49,138 bases of DNA from Ettlia oleoabundans (Eukaryota; Chlorophyta; Chlorophyceae; Chlamydomonadales): assembly GCA_019693395.1 (NCBI GenBank), contig JAAMXP010000667.1, positions 79,700-128,837 on the forward strand, given 5' to 3'. Shown piece after piece: positions 24,699 to 34,506 of this stretch. Below the pieces are notes generated by a model, which was not told where the DNA came from, searched no databases, and saw nothing but the letters and a program-made list of their open reading frames with translations. Each line of letters begins with the position of its first letter. The stretch's first letter is position 1. The position numbers were made by a program, and so were the translations under genes.

Positions 24699-27455
24699 TT
24701 AGGGCAGCCAACACATTGGCAGCAATCTACTAGCAGCCAGCCTGGCAAACAATTGCCTGCACCATGCAACCATTCTTGCAATCAGCCCCACCTGGTCGCC
24801 GCCTGACGTTCGCTCCCGCTCCTCCTGTTGCACCCGCTCCACCCATGCGGCGTTCAGCTGCCGGGCGCCCAGCAACCCGCTATCCACCGCCTCCTGGGTT
24901 GACTGCACAAAGTGCTCCGCCTCCATAGCAGCTATACACCCTGCAACAGCACCACACATTACCCCACTGCAGGATTACGTGCGTTACTGGCAGGCAAAAG
25001 TGGCATCGGCATGCAGTAAGCGCCACAGCAAGCAGGGTCCAATGCTCCTTAGACTAGGAAAGCACCAGCAGCACTACCAGCCCCCGTGTGCCCACCTGCA
25101 CCGGCGGAGGTAACAGCCTGTCGCCACTTGGGGTCAGCGACATCCCCCGCAGCAAACACGCCTGCAGGCCACAACCAATAACCAGCAAGATTGACAAGTC
25201 TGGTGCCGCATGCTCAACAGTTGCATACGCCTTCAGGGCACCTTGGCTGCCTTGATGCAGGACAGCGCAGCGCCGTTCAAGGTAGTGTGCAGGCGATGTA
25301 CCTTCCTACCAAAACACCGTGTGTTCACATCACCTGGCACACTGGTGGCTGTACTGCCTGGTGTAGTGAGTATGTAGCCGGCGCCGTCCAGCTCCAGCTG
25401 CCCACCCAGGAAAGCAGTGGCCGGTACGTGGCCTGGCAGGGGTGGGCATCAACAATAGCAAGTTGTGTACAACTCAACAGCACACAATGCATTCCTTTCC
25501 TGCCAACAGCAAGCACATTTGATGTAAAGCACTGCAGGCTGCAGGGCATGTCCTTGCTCCCATCTACCCCTGCTGTCCGCAAGCATATTTTCATATCCCC
25601 TTGTTGCGCCGATTACTCTCACCAATGGCGAAGAAGAGGCCATTGACCGGCAGGTCACTTTGCTCGCCAGTGCGCCGATTGCGCAAGTGTATACCGGCTG
25701 CACCAGCTAGATGGGCAGCATTGCGGTGTGATAAAAAGATTAAAGGAGCAGAAATGTCGTGAACCCGTCATCTGGCAGCTGACAGCCAGCACGATGTGTG
25801 CAGACCAACAAAGGTTAACAACAAGCAGTGTCCAACCCACGCAGACTTGACACCCACCCAGTGTGCCGTCTTCCCGGCCATATGCCTCAAGACACTCGTG
25901 CTCCCACACCACCTCAATCTTGGGGTGAGCCACTGCGCGGCGGGCCATCACAACAGACGCCTGCAGCAGCAGAGGGAGGCAGCACAGCAACAGATTGGCA
26001 TCCTGCAGGGATGGCGGTGGGGGTGAGCAAGCCTGGCACCACTCCTCTGCCAAGTCGATTGGTGCCGGTCACACGTGACGGGGAGGTCTGCCAGTAGTGG
26101 TCTTGCCGCAACCACCACCACCACCTGCCTCCCCCACGAGTGCTACCGGGGTGGCTCCTGCTTCAAGCACTGCTGCGTCTGCTGCCATCTCCATTACTTA
26201 GCAGCCGTCAGCCGTCAGCCCCAGCCACTGGCTGCCTACCTCCAGGTAGTTGAAGCGGTGCACGATGTACACTTTGGAGGCGTAGCGCGCAAGGAACAAC
26301 GCCTCCTCCATTGCAACATCTCCACCGCCAATCACAGCCACCGGCTGATTCCTGCAGGTAGGGAGGGCATCGACGGAGGGCAACCATGTAACCTTGGTGG
26401 GGCAGGCGCTGCCTTGGTGGCTGGACCCCTGTTGCACCACATTGCTGCACATCGTGCCCAAAACTGGGGGCCCACACCACGCCCGCACCTGAAGAGCGGT
26501 GAGCTGCCATCGCAGACCGCGCATGCGCTGATGCCGTTGTTCCAGTACTGCTGCAGTCCCTTGATGCGCAGCTTCCTAGCAGCTGCCCCTGTGGCAATGA
26601 TGACTGCATCTGCCTCTACGACCCGCGCCTCAGTCTCCAGCCTGAAGGGCGGCCCGTGGCTCAGTTGCAGCGCACTCACCGTCTCCGTATAAATTCGGGT
26701 GCCATACCGAACCGACTGGGCGCGGAACCGGTCGCACAGGTCGGCACCAAGAACGGGTTCAGGGAAACCAGGGAAATTTTCAACATACCTGCAAACGGAT
26801 GGGTTCACCGGAACAGAACCATCTCTTGAGTGAGAGTGGGAGGCCTCCTAATGAGAGGGCTGGCGGGCAGAACGACAGTGCAGCCCAGCACGCAGCCAAC
26901 CTGCGCCGCAGTTGCCGGACTCTACATTTTATACACGTGCACTCACGTGGTGGTGGTGAGCTGGCCACCTGGCGCCAGCCCATTAGCCATCCAGCCCTCA
27001 AAGAGCACAGGCTGCATCTCAGCTCGTGCCAGGTAAATAGCGGCGGTGTGCGCAGCCGGGCCACCCCCCACTATTGCAACCGTGACGCGTTGGTGCTGCA
27101 ACAGGTGCAACAGGCAACTGTGGCAACAGGCAGCACGTGTGTGGCTCACAGGTTGCGAATTTGAGCGGCAAGCTGCAGGAGGGAGTTGTTTAGCGGAGCA
27201 GCACGAACCGGCAGGTGTGTGCACACCAACCCCACGCGTTGTCAAACAAGAGGAGGCAAAGCACCCTAGCAAAGGGCAACCTCCTACCTCTCGCTTGTCC
27301 TCTGGCTCCCGTGTGGCATCCTCAAGGTATGACAGCACATGTCGCTGAGCCCGAGCGCCGCGGCAGCGAGAATGCCGGCTGCCTGCTGGGCCGCTGCCAC
27401 CAGCCCCACACAAGTCGGCAAATGGCTGGTGCTGCCACCGTGCTACAAGCAGCAC
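24699..27455 (-). CDS. Thioredoxin reductase (flavoprotein, NTR type) with altered cofactor motif
   Basis: Low-molecular-weight thioredoxin reductase, which passes electrons from a nicotinamide cofactor through FAD and a disulfide to thioredoxin. Exons on minus: about 27455-27288, 27095-26947, 26788-26489, 26351-26240, 25970-25858, 25697-25623, 25432-25334, 25161-25096, then from 24940. Motifs: [21 protein letters not shown] (FAD), [18 protein letters not shown], active site [18 protein letters not shown] (nicotinamide Rossmann fold), [35 protein letters not shown] and [10 protein letters not shown]. The position that normally reads HRRDxxRA, binding the 2'-phosphate of NADPH, reads HRFNYLEAS here. 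A charged extension (about 40 residues) follows the usual C-terminus, ending either at the stop at 24699 or via a donor at 24802. No thioredoxin domain is fused, so it is not NTRC. The N-terminal exon has no clear ATG; the true start and any transit peptide are unresolved. Confidence 0.87.
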
Positions 27456-27475
27456 AGGTACGCAACAATCATGCG

Positions 27476-27597
27476 GAACTCATAGGGCAGACTGAGTAAG
27501 AATTGGTAAGGCATGGGCAACAGGGGATTTCGCTTGCAGAACTCATAGGGCAGACTGAGTAAGAATTGGTAAGGCATGGGCAACAGGGGATTTCGCT
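27476..27597. repeat. Recent two-copy tandem duplication, 63-base period
   Basis: Bases 27476-27534 and 27539-27597 are identical 59-base copies separated by four bases. They lie directly upstream of the first recognised reductase exon. On the minus strand the period is 21 codons, and an open frame runs through both copies, but I cannot link that frame to the reductase. Perfect identity suggests a recent event. Confidence 0.9.
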
Positions 27598-28112
27598 ATG
27601 GTCGCTGGGTGGCGGCTGCAGGGGCGGCAAGGCGTGGAACCCGCTTTCAGACCCAGGGCCTGCTACCAACGTGCTATCAACACCACCTGACCACCATAAG
27701 CGGCAGGTTTTGACTGATCGAGCGTGGGCACGGGCTTACCGCGCGCCCGGCATCTAGCCAGCACGAAACGGCCCGAATGACCGCTGAATGTTACTCGCGG
27801 GGTGCCCGCCACTCCGCTAGGGGCGGAGCAGCAGACGGGCATGGTGTCGCAGAACGTTGACAAGTAACGAGTTTCCAGACAGACGAACCGTACGTAGCAA
27901 TTAAACGGAAACTTGCCGCATTGAGAACTGCTAGACGCAAGCCAAAGTAGCCTCCCTGTCACGAGGCCTGTGCCAGGTCACATGGAGGCGCCGGCGCCCT
28001 GTCCCCACATGGAAGCTGCCATGTCATATGCTGCCGTGCGTAGAAGATACCCTATGGGCATTCTCTCAGCTACGACGAACCACAGACTTACGTATAACAA
28101 CTCCCACTCCAA
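27598..28112. promoter_or_regulatory. Divergent upstream region, thioredoxin reductase / small protein
   Basis: About 515 bases between the upstream end of the reductase gene (minus) and the ATG of the small protein (plus). No coding exon, RNA gene or known operator is recognisable. It should contain both promoters. Confidence 0.35.
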
Positions 28113-28862
28113 ATGGCAGACACCGCAGAACACCTAGCTGATCAACAGGCTGCTGACACTGAGCAGGTGGGGATGTACAAAGCAACCGCTGGGTACAGGA
28201 GGCAGGCAAGAATGCTAGCAGGCAGGCTGAGCGGTCTAGGTTGAATCAGTGTCCAAGGGCCAGCTGGAACACCCATCTCTTTCGCCACCAACAAATGCCT
28301 GTGCAGGCACGCCGTGGCTCCTACCTAACCACATCTGAAGAAGAGGCCACACGCCGGGCGGCTGAGCGCAGTGTGGAGGGCGCTGGGGAGGGCGCCCTGC
28401 CACAAATGGCATCAGTGGACCAGGTGATGAGTCGACCGGAGGCAGACCTAGGGAGGTGCACACACATGCTGCTGCTGGTTGTGAACAATATCGCTCAATC
28501 TGCTATTCCCTGCACCTCCCTGCCCCAACACATGAACCTTATGAATGCAGGTGCGCTTTGGTGACCCCGACAACACCGACATCAAGGTTGGCGCCACGCG
28601 CTCAAACCAGCCTCCATCTGAGGACCTCCCAGTGAGATGCTGCACTTGGTGGGATCAAGTTGCACCAAATGGAACCCTGGGATGTCGGCTTGCGATGCTT
28701 CGCCCCTGAAGCTGAATGCTGACAGGGCTGTGCAGATAAGCAGCAGGTAGGGAGTGACTCCAAAGGTTGCTCCATCCGTTGCTGCAGATTGGATCCACTG
28801 GAGACAAGGATGAAGTGCAGCACCCAGGCCCAATGGGGCGGGGAGGCCAGGGCAAGCAGTGA
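28113..28862 (+). CDS. Small hydrophilic protein of unknown function (108 residues)
   Basis: Four short exons, 28113-28166, 28307-28423, 28551-28631 and 28788-28862, are each an exact multiple of three and join at GT...AG sites (CAG|GTGGGG, CAG|GTGATG, CCA|GTGAGA). The product begins MADTAEHLADQQAADTEQ, continues with RRGSYLTTSEEEATRRAAER and VRFGDPDNTDIKVGATRSNQ, and ends GPMGRGGQGKQ. It has no cysteine, no membrane segment and no signal peptide; it is rich in E, D, R, G and Q and looks intrinsically disordered. I do not recognise a family. The composition recalls small stress-related hydrophilins or LEA-like proteins, but no signature motif supports that. The consistent splicing is the main evidence that it is a real gene. 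Confidence 0.6.
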
Positions 28863-28949
28863 GGCGTGTTGAGGTTGGAGATCGACCATGTGGACAGCTC
28901 AGACTTGACTGGTGCTTTTGTGGCACATTGACTAACCTGAGCAAGCGTT

Positions 28950-28954
28950 TTACA
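28950..28954 (-). terminator. Probable polyadenylation signal TGTAA of the POLQ-like gene
   Basis: TGTAA on the minus strand, 114 bases after the TAA stop at 29068. It supports the reading that the helicase-like gene really ends there. Confidence 0.5.
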
Positions 28955-29067
28955 TATTATGTGCCATTGAAGCCAATAAAAGCCGGCAAGCTAGCAGCAT
29001 CATATCCCCACCACGACCCCATGCCAAATCTCCAAACTTAAACCAAACGAGGGGGGAGGGACGAGAG

Positions 29068-32000
29068 TTAGACACCAGGAATGTCTAGCAGCGATGCTTG
29101 CCTGTGCTCTATCCAACGCGCCGCCACTGTGCGCACCACTGCCCCCCAACTATCTTCAATTTGGCACTGGGATACCTGCAAAGCATGGGCACACACGCAC
29201 AAATACACTTCAATCAATTGCAAGTGTCGTTCGCATGCATGGATTGGACTTGCAGCCACTCAGGCAGAACCTAATCCCACCCGGCAATGAGACAGATACG
29301 AGGATCCATATTGAATGAAAGCAGCCACCCCCCCCCCACCCACCAGGAAGTGGTTGAGCTGGACAGGGCAGATGTGTGTGATGTAGCGGCGGGCGCCCAG
29401 GCACCGTGCAAAGCTGCTGAACCCCGGCAGTGTGGCCGAGGTGCACACAATCTGAAGCCGCCGTGCTGGCGCCAACAGGGGTTGGCTGCCCCCGGATTCG
29501 CCGCTGGCACATGCTGGCGCCGCAGTCTCCCCCTGCTGCTGCACCGCTCTCCTGCTCCGCTCCGCCTGGTCTTCGGCGGTTTTCTGCTTGTACCTGCATG
29601 GCGCCGTGCAACAATGGGTGTGAGTGTTTGTGATAGAGTTTCGCTGTTGGTTGATCTCGGCTTTGAAGTGTAGCTGTGTGTTGGGTGGTTTGCAAATACG
29701 TGTGATTCCCTTGGCATCGGGCGGCTGGCAAGCCTCTTGACTCTCCTCCACAGCAAGCAACTTCAACCCAGCTATGCCCTCAAGCACGTCCACTACCTTT
29801 GCACCCCCCGCCCCCCGCACTGTATGCTCACCTCAGCTTGGCCAGCAGCATCTCGTAGAGCGCCCCCCTGTGCTCGTCCTGCACCATGTGGCACTTATAC
29901 ACCACAGCCACACAAAACTCATCTGCAACAGTAGCAGATTACGGGGACACAGCGCATAAACAGGAGGCGGCCGGTGGGATGCCCTTGTTTCAGGATGCGA
30001 GTCCATGGGCAGGCAGACAACGGGGGACTGGAAAGTATGGACAATGCTAAGGCAGCGCATGCATGCATGAATGTACGCAGGAGCATCATGAGAGTGCAGC
30101 CTGGCAGCTGTGTGGCACTGGCCCACTGGGTCCCACCTTGGAGTCCAACAGCCGGCCCGTCTGCAGCCACAGGAGTGACAAGTAAGTCAGCACCGCCAGC
30201 AAATCTCGGACTGACATCTGCGACACGCTATTCTGATGGAAAGTGTGCCGGCAAAACTGCCCAGGTGCATGAGCCAGCTGTCAGGAGCAGGTTGGCTGCG
30301 CTGGCAGTCGGGCCGCTGCCTCACATGCTGCTGCCGCTTTCTGCGGTTGCGACCAGCACGCCAGTGGATGGTCCCAGTACTGCCTTGTCGTACCGCCCAC
30401 CAAACGCACACTTAACCTGTTGAGAGGAGGTTGCGGTACAGAGAAAATGGAGCAAAGAGCTGACCATGCAGCTTGTGGATATGCAACCTAACAGGGAAAA
30501 AAGGTAAACATGGCATAGCACACATCAGTGCAGCATAGCACAGTGCAGCACAGCATGCCTCCTTCCCCAGCGCCTCCACCAGGGGCTTCAGTCGCTGCGC
30601 CTGCTCGTCGCATGCCCGCTTCAGAGGCAACACCTGCACATAACCCCCACGCCAGCAGCAGCAATATTGCCAGCCAGTGCTGTGGGTTGTGAACACCAGC
30701 CTACTTTACAAGCCTCAGGGATGTTGGCCAAATAGCCTGCTGCTGCTGCTGCTGTAGCCCAGGGACGCGCTGTCATGGAGTAAGGTGCGATCGGGGCATC
30801 CTGCTCACCAGCAGCGCCTTTCGCTTCTTCTCCACCGCCAGAGCGCGCAGCATTAGCACCCATGCGACCATGCTCTTGCCGCTGCCGGTGGGCGCTGCAA
30901 GGACGCGGGCAGTGTGTTGTGCGCTCAAATGCCACAGACCTCCTGCTCAGGCTTGCATGCTGATTGTGAGCAAAGAACAGACAACGGTGGAGAGAAGAAG
31001 TGCAAAGCGCAGCAGGGGAAGGGGTTGAAGGGGAAGAGGGTGGCAGCTGCTTACCCTGGTATACTAGGTTGCAGCCGGACACGTGCTCGGTCACGCCTGG
31101 CAGGTTGAGGCACTCGGCCTGCCAAGGATACAGCTCTGCCGTGCCGCATTCCCTGAGGGGCAGCCCAGCGAAGTGGTCATGAGCCGGAAGCCGCTGCGCA
31201 TGCTGTGGTAGCATGCAGGTACACAACATCTCAACCAACTACTTAGGTCGACCAATTTGCACCCTACACCTCCCTCCTGCCCCATTTTTCCAGGGCCGAC
31301 CCAGGGCCAGCAAGCTCACTCGCGCATGGCCTCCACCACCTGCCCCGTCAAGTAAGCTTCCAGCTCAAGGGCGGCAGCCAGGACAGCCGCTCGCCCTCGG
31401 ACTCGCAGCCCCCAGTCTCCACGCCCTTGGCAGCAGCACAGCCTTTGCTGCTGACGCCTGCTCTGCAGCTTTGTTTATCTGAGACAGCAGCGGCTGGGGA
31501 TCCCTGGTTAGTGGCAGCGATGCCGGGTAGTTGAGGCTGCTGCCCAGGATAGGGGGCCACAGGTGCTGCTGCCACTGCCTGTGCATTCACTGCTGCAGCA
31601 GACTGCTGTGCTTGCTTTCCCTCAGCTGTGGGTCGTTGTTGGGCAGCTATCGTTGACGCCCGCACCTGCACTGTGTCTGCAACAGTTGCCGCTGCCGTGA
31701 AGTGGTCAGATTGGCCGGGGTCCTGCTGACCGTGCCAATGGTGCTTCAACTGCGCCTGCTGCTGAGCCTGCTGCTGTTGCGCCTGCTGGTAACAATGGTG
31801 GCGCTGCTGCTGCTGCTGCTGGTTATGGCGACGCTGCTGATTGTGGTGGTAGTGGTGTGGCTGGTGGTGCAGCTGGTGCTGCGCATGTGACAGCTGCGCC
31901 TGCGTGGGCTGCCAGGGGGGCCGCTACTGGCGCAGGGGCTGCAGGGGGCACTGGCTGGTGCTATCACCCGCCCCGTGCGCCACTTCAACCTCAATCTCAA

Positions 32001-32910
32001 CTTCCATCAATTCCTCCTCCGCCAAGCATGCTACTGTCAGTGCTCCCCTTGGTTCTGCTGCTTCCGCTGGTGCTGCAGGCACGTGCATCTCCCCTTCCGC
32101 CAGTGGAGGTGGCTGGGCGCACGAGGGTGTGCCAGCTGGCCCCGCATGCCGGCCACATGCCATGGTATGCTGCTCAACTGCATCCGCTTGCTGCCCCTGT
32201 TCCTGTTGCTGCTATTTTTGTTGCAGGTAATGTAAGCCCTGTTGCTGTTGCTGTCGCTGTTGATGCTGCTGCTGGTGAGTGTCCAGGAGACGTAGCCACT
32301 GCGAGCGCTGCTGAACCATGCTGACAGATGCATCAGGCGACGCTTGCTGCTCTGTCAGGTCCCCAAAAAGCGCACCAAACAGCGAGGCGCTTGCTGCGGG
32401 TGGCTGTGGTGGCGAAAAGGGAGAGGCAACAGCGGGTGGAGGAATCGGCTGCACCATACTGTGCAACGCCAGGCAAGGCCTGCCAAACGGCCCTGCTGGC
32501 ATGCAAGGATGGTGGCAAACGCCAGGCTTTGCGATGGGGCCAGCAGGGCTCTTGCCTTGTCCATGCTGCCGCTGCTGCCGCTGATGCTCTGCTGTGGATA
32601 CATGAGTAAGGGTCACCGGGGGTTGGCCTGCCGATGGCACTATTCTGCCTGCAACGTGTTCTGCCGGCTGGGTTCCCGACTGCCCCTGGCCATCCACGCT
32701 GGCCAGCAACACATCCAAGGCGGTCGGCCGCTGGTGGTGTCGCAGCTGTTGGAGCATGCACGGCAGATTTGGCGGATCTGGATGGGCCATTGCCGTCATG
32801 CCTGTGGCTGGGCTGTGGAGTAGTTTCAAGCCGTGTGCTGCTGCGGGCGTGGAAGCCCCCCACCCGCAATTGCCACGCTGCTGGTTGTCGCCAGTGCCAT
32901 GCCGCACCAT
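29068..32910 (-). CDS. POLQ/HELQ-like helicase N-terminal lobe, truncated and degenerate
   Basis: Related to the helicase part of DNA polymerase theta (TEBICHI) or HELQ, which act in double-strand-break and crosslink repair. Recognised minus-strand exons: ending at 31340, 31202-31055 (ELYPWQAECLNLPGV, NLVYQ), 30894-30809 (Walker A APTGSGKSMVAWVLMLR), one starting near 30643 (VLPLKRACDEQAQRL), 30421-about 30321 (VKCAFGGRYDKAV...TGVLVATAE), 29932-29832 (CHMVQDEHRGALYEMLLAKLR), 29593-29344 (QIVCTSATLPGFSSFARCL) and 29175-29068. The Walker B position, normally DELH, reads YKCH (29899-29888), and splice phases between the middle exons do not all agree. Only about one RecA lobe is present; there is no second lobe and no polymerase. 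The upstream glutamine-rich frame (32910-31348) has two in-frame TAG codons. It may be a pseudogene or a non-ATPase derivative. The start is uncertain. Confidence 0.6.
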
Positions 32911-33050
32911 CAAGGCGTGACGGTTTGCGGCTGGCTGCTGCACGCCCCCATTGCTGGCATAATCAGACACATCATACGGCACATGCTAAGGCAGCGATGG
33001 CTGTACCCAGCGAGTGGGCATTCCTCCGAAGCCGGAGGCGGCGGGCGCAC

Positions 33051-33078
33051 AGGCAGGCAGGCAGGCAGGCACGCGAGC

Positions 33079-33150
<72 letters not shown>
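33051..33150. repeat. AGGC and (TG)35 microsatellite
   Basis: AGGC units at 33051-33070 are followed, after ten bases, by an uninterrupted run of 35 TG dinucleotides at 33081-33150. The pure alternating purine-pyrimidine tract can adopt Z-DNA and is expected to be length-variable. Confidence 0.97.
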
Positions 33151-33151
<1 letters not shown>

Positions 33152-33433
33152 AAAGGGTACAACTAACAGCCTGGCAGGGTCGATAGAATACCACTATGCA
33201 TACCACGGTGCTGGGTGCGGCCGGGGAGCCGCTGTTGCGCAAGTGCCTTGAATTAAAGCCAGCATCCTCCTTATGTCTACTGAAAAATAATAATCTGCTA
33301 GAGTGTGGTTTTCGGCTCGGAGTTACTCCATTCAAGAGGCCGTGGGGGCCAGTAGACGCGCAGCAGGTCCGCAGCACGGACAGCAGCGCCGTAAGCGTTG
33401 GCGTGCATATTATTACGCGATGTGCAGCGCGTT

Positions 33434-33631
33434 ACTGGAGGGCAGCCCCTGAGGAACGGCCCGTGACATGGAGTTCGGCCTGTGACTGGCGGGCAGCCCC
33501 TGACGTGGAGTTCGGCCCGTGACTGGAGGGCAACCCCTGACGTGGAGTTGGCCTGTGACTGGAGGGCATCCCCTGACGTGGACTTCGGCCCGTGACTAGA
33601 GGGCAGCCCCTGACGTGCAGAGTGGCCTATG
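33434..33631. repeat. 37-base minisatellite, about five copies
   Basis: Five head-to-tail units begin at 33434, 33485, 33522, 33558 and 33595, each opening with ACTGGAGGGCAGCCCCTGA or a close variant and closing with TTCGGCCCGTG. Unit length is 36-37 bases, with a longer first copy (51 bases). The unit is GC-rich and shows no coding constraint. Confidence 0.88.
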
Positions 33632-34356
33632 TGTGATCTGGGGCGCCGGCGCGCTCTGCCGGGCCAGAGCGATCTGCCCGGCGACCGTTGTATGCACAGA
33701 TCATCGTGGCATCCCATTTTTCATTGGCATGGAGCAGCTGAGAAACTTGAAACTCCCAGCTGTGCTTGCCCCGCACCTCCTGCCACATTCCTGTCCGCCT
33801 GTGCCGCCATTGCTGGGCAAGCCTAGGACCAGACAGCTCATTTCCGCAACAGCAATACCCTCAAACAAAACTTCTTCTGATGGTTTGTTACAACAGAGGC
33901 AAGGGCATAAAATCAACTACCAAGTCGCAGACACACAGACAGACAGATAGACGGCAACCGCGCATCAAAGAATGGCCATTAATCGATGCATGCTCAGGCA
34001 GGGCAGTGGTGTTGGTAAGGGCCAGTTAGAGGTGTAGGTAATCAACAAGCACAGACTTTTGTGGCTGCCCAAAGGACCCAGCATGAAGGCGCTGGTGGCC
34101 CTGAAACATTGAGTGCTCGGCCGAGGTTGGCCACCCACCTACCACCACACCCTTTACCACGACTGCATTGGCTTCCACAGCATGGGGCCAGCTCACTCGT
34201 TGCAACCAATCGCCTTCACACGCTCTTCTGCGGTTGTGCAAACAATAGTTTCAATCCCGTCCCTCACAGCAATAGCCGCAGTGCCACCGAACGCTTGCTG
34301 CATTGTCACCTTGTGCCGCACCTTGGGGCCTTGGCTGGAATATGACTGAGAGTCGG

Positions 34357-34361
34357 TTACA
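34357..34361 (-). terminator. Probable polyadenylation signal TGTAA of the GYF gene
   Basis: TGTAA on the minus strand about 145 bases after the TGA stop at 34507. Confidence 0.45.
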
Positions 34362-34506
34362 ATGCAAGGGCAGGAGAAAAACCTACACCGCTTGCTAAAG
34401 GTCTGAGCTCTGCTACCAGGAGTGGGCACAGGGTGCAGGTGCTCCATTCTTGGCAGCGCCACATGGCACATCATGGCGGGGGCTGCTCTCTTTTCCTAGT
34501 GTCCCA

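Larger units (their letters stand above)
32911..34506. other. Repeat-rich spacer between POLQ-like and GYF genes
   Basis: About 1.6 kb without a gene I can support. It contains an AGGC/TG microsatellite (33051-33150), a 37-base minisatellite (33434-33631) and, next to the GYF stop, its presumed 3' UTR with a minus-strand TGTAA at 34361. The open frames seen here are short and have no recognisable motif or splice support. Confidence 0.5.

Noticed and set aside
24505..24781. Fused thioredoxin domain (NTRC) downstream of the reductase, and a cysteine-rich frame here
   Set aside because: No WCGPC or thioredoxin-like sequence is present in any frame. The cysteine-rich frame has no supported splice connection.
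34193..34474. A 93-codon minus-strand frame downstream of the GYF stop
   Set aside because: It lies in the expected 3' UTR, contains the TGTAA motif and resembles no family.
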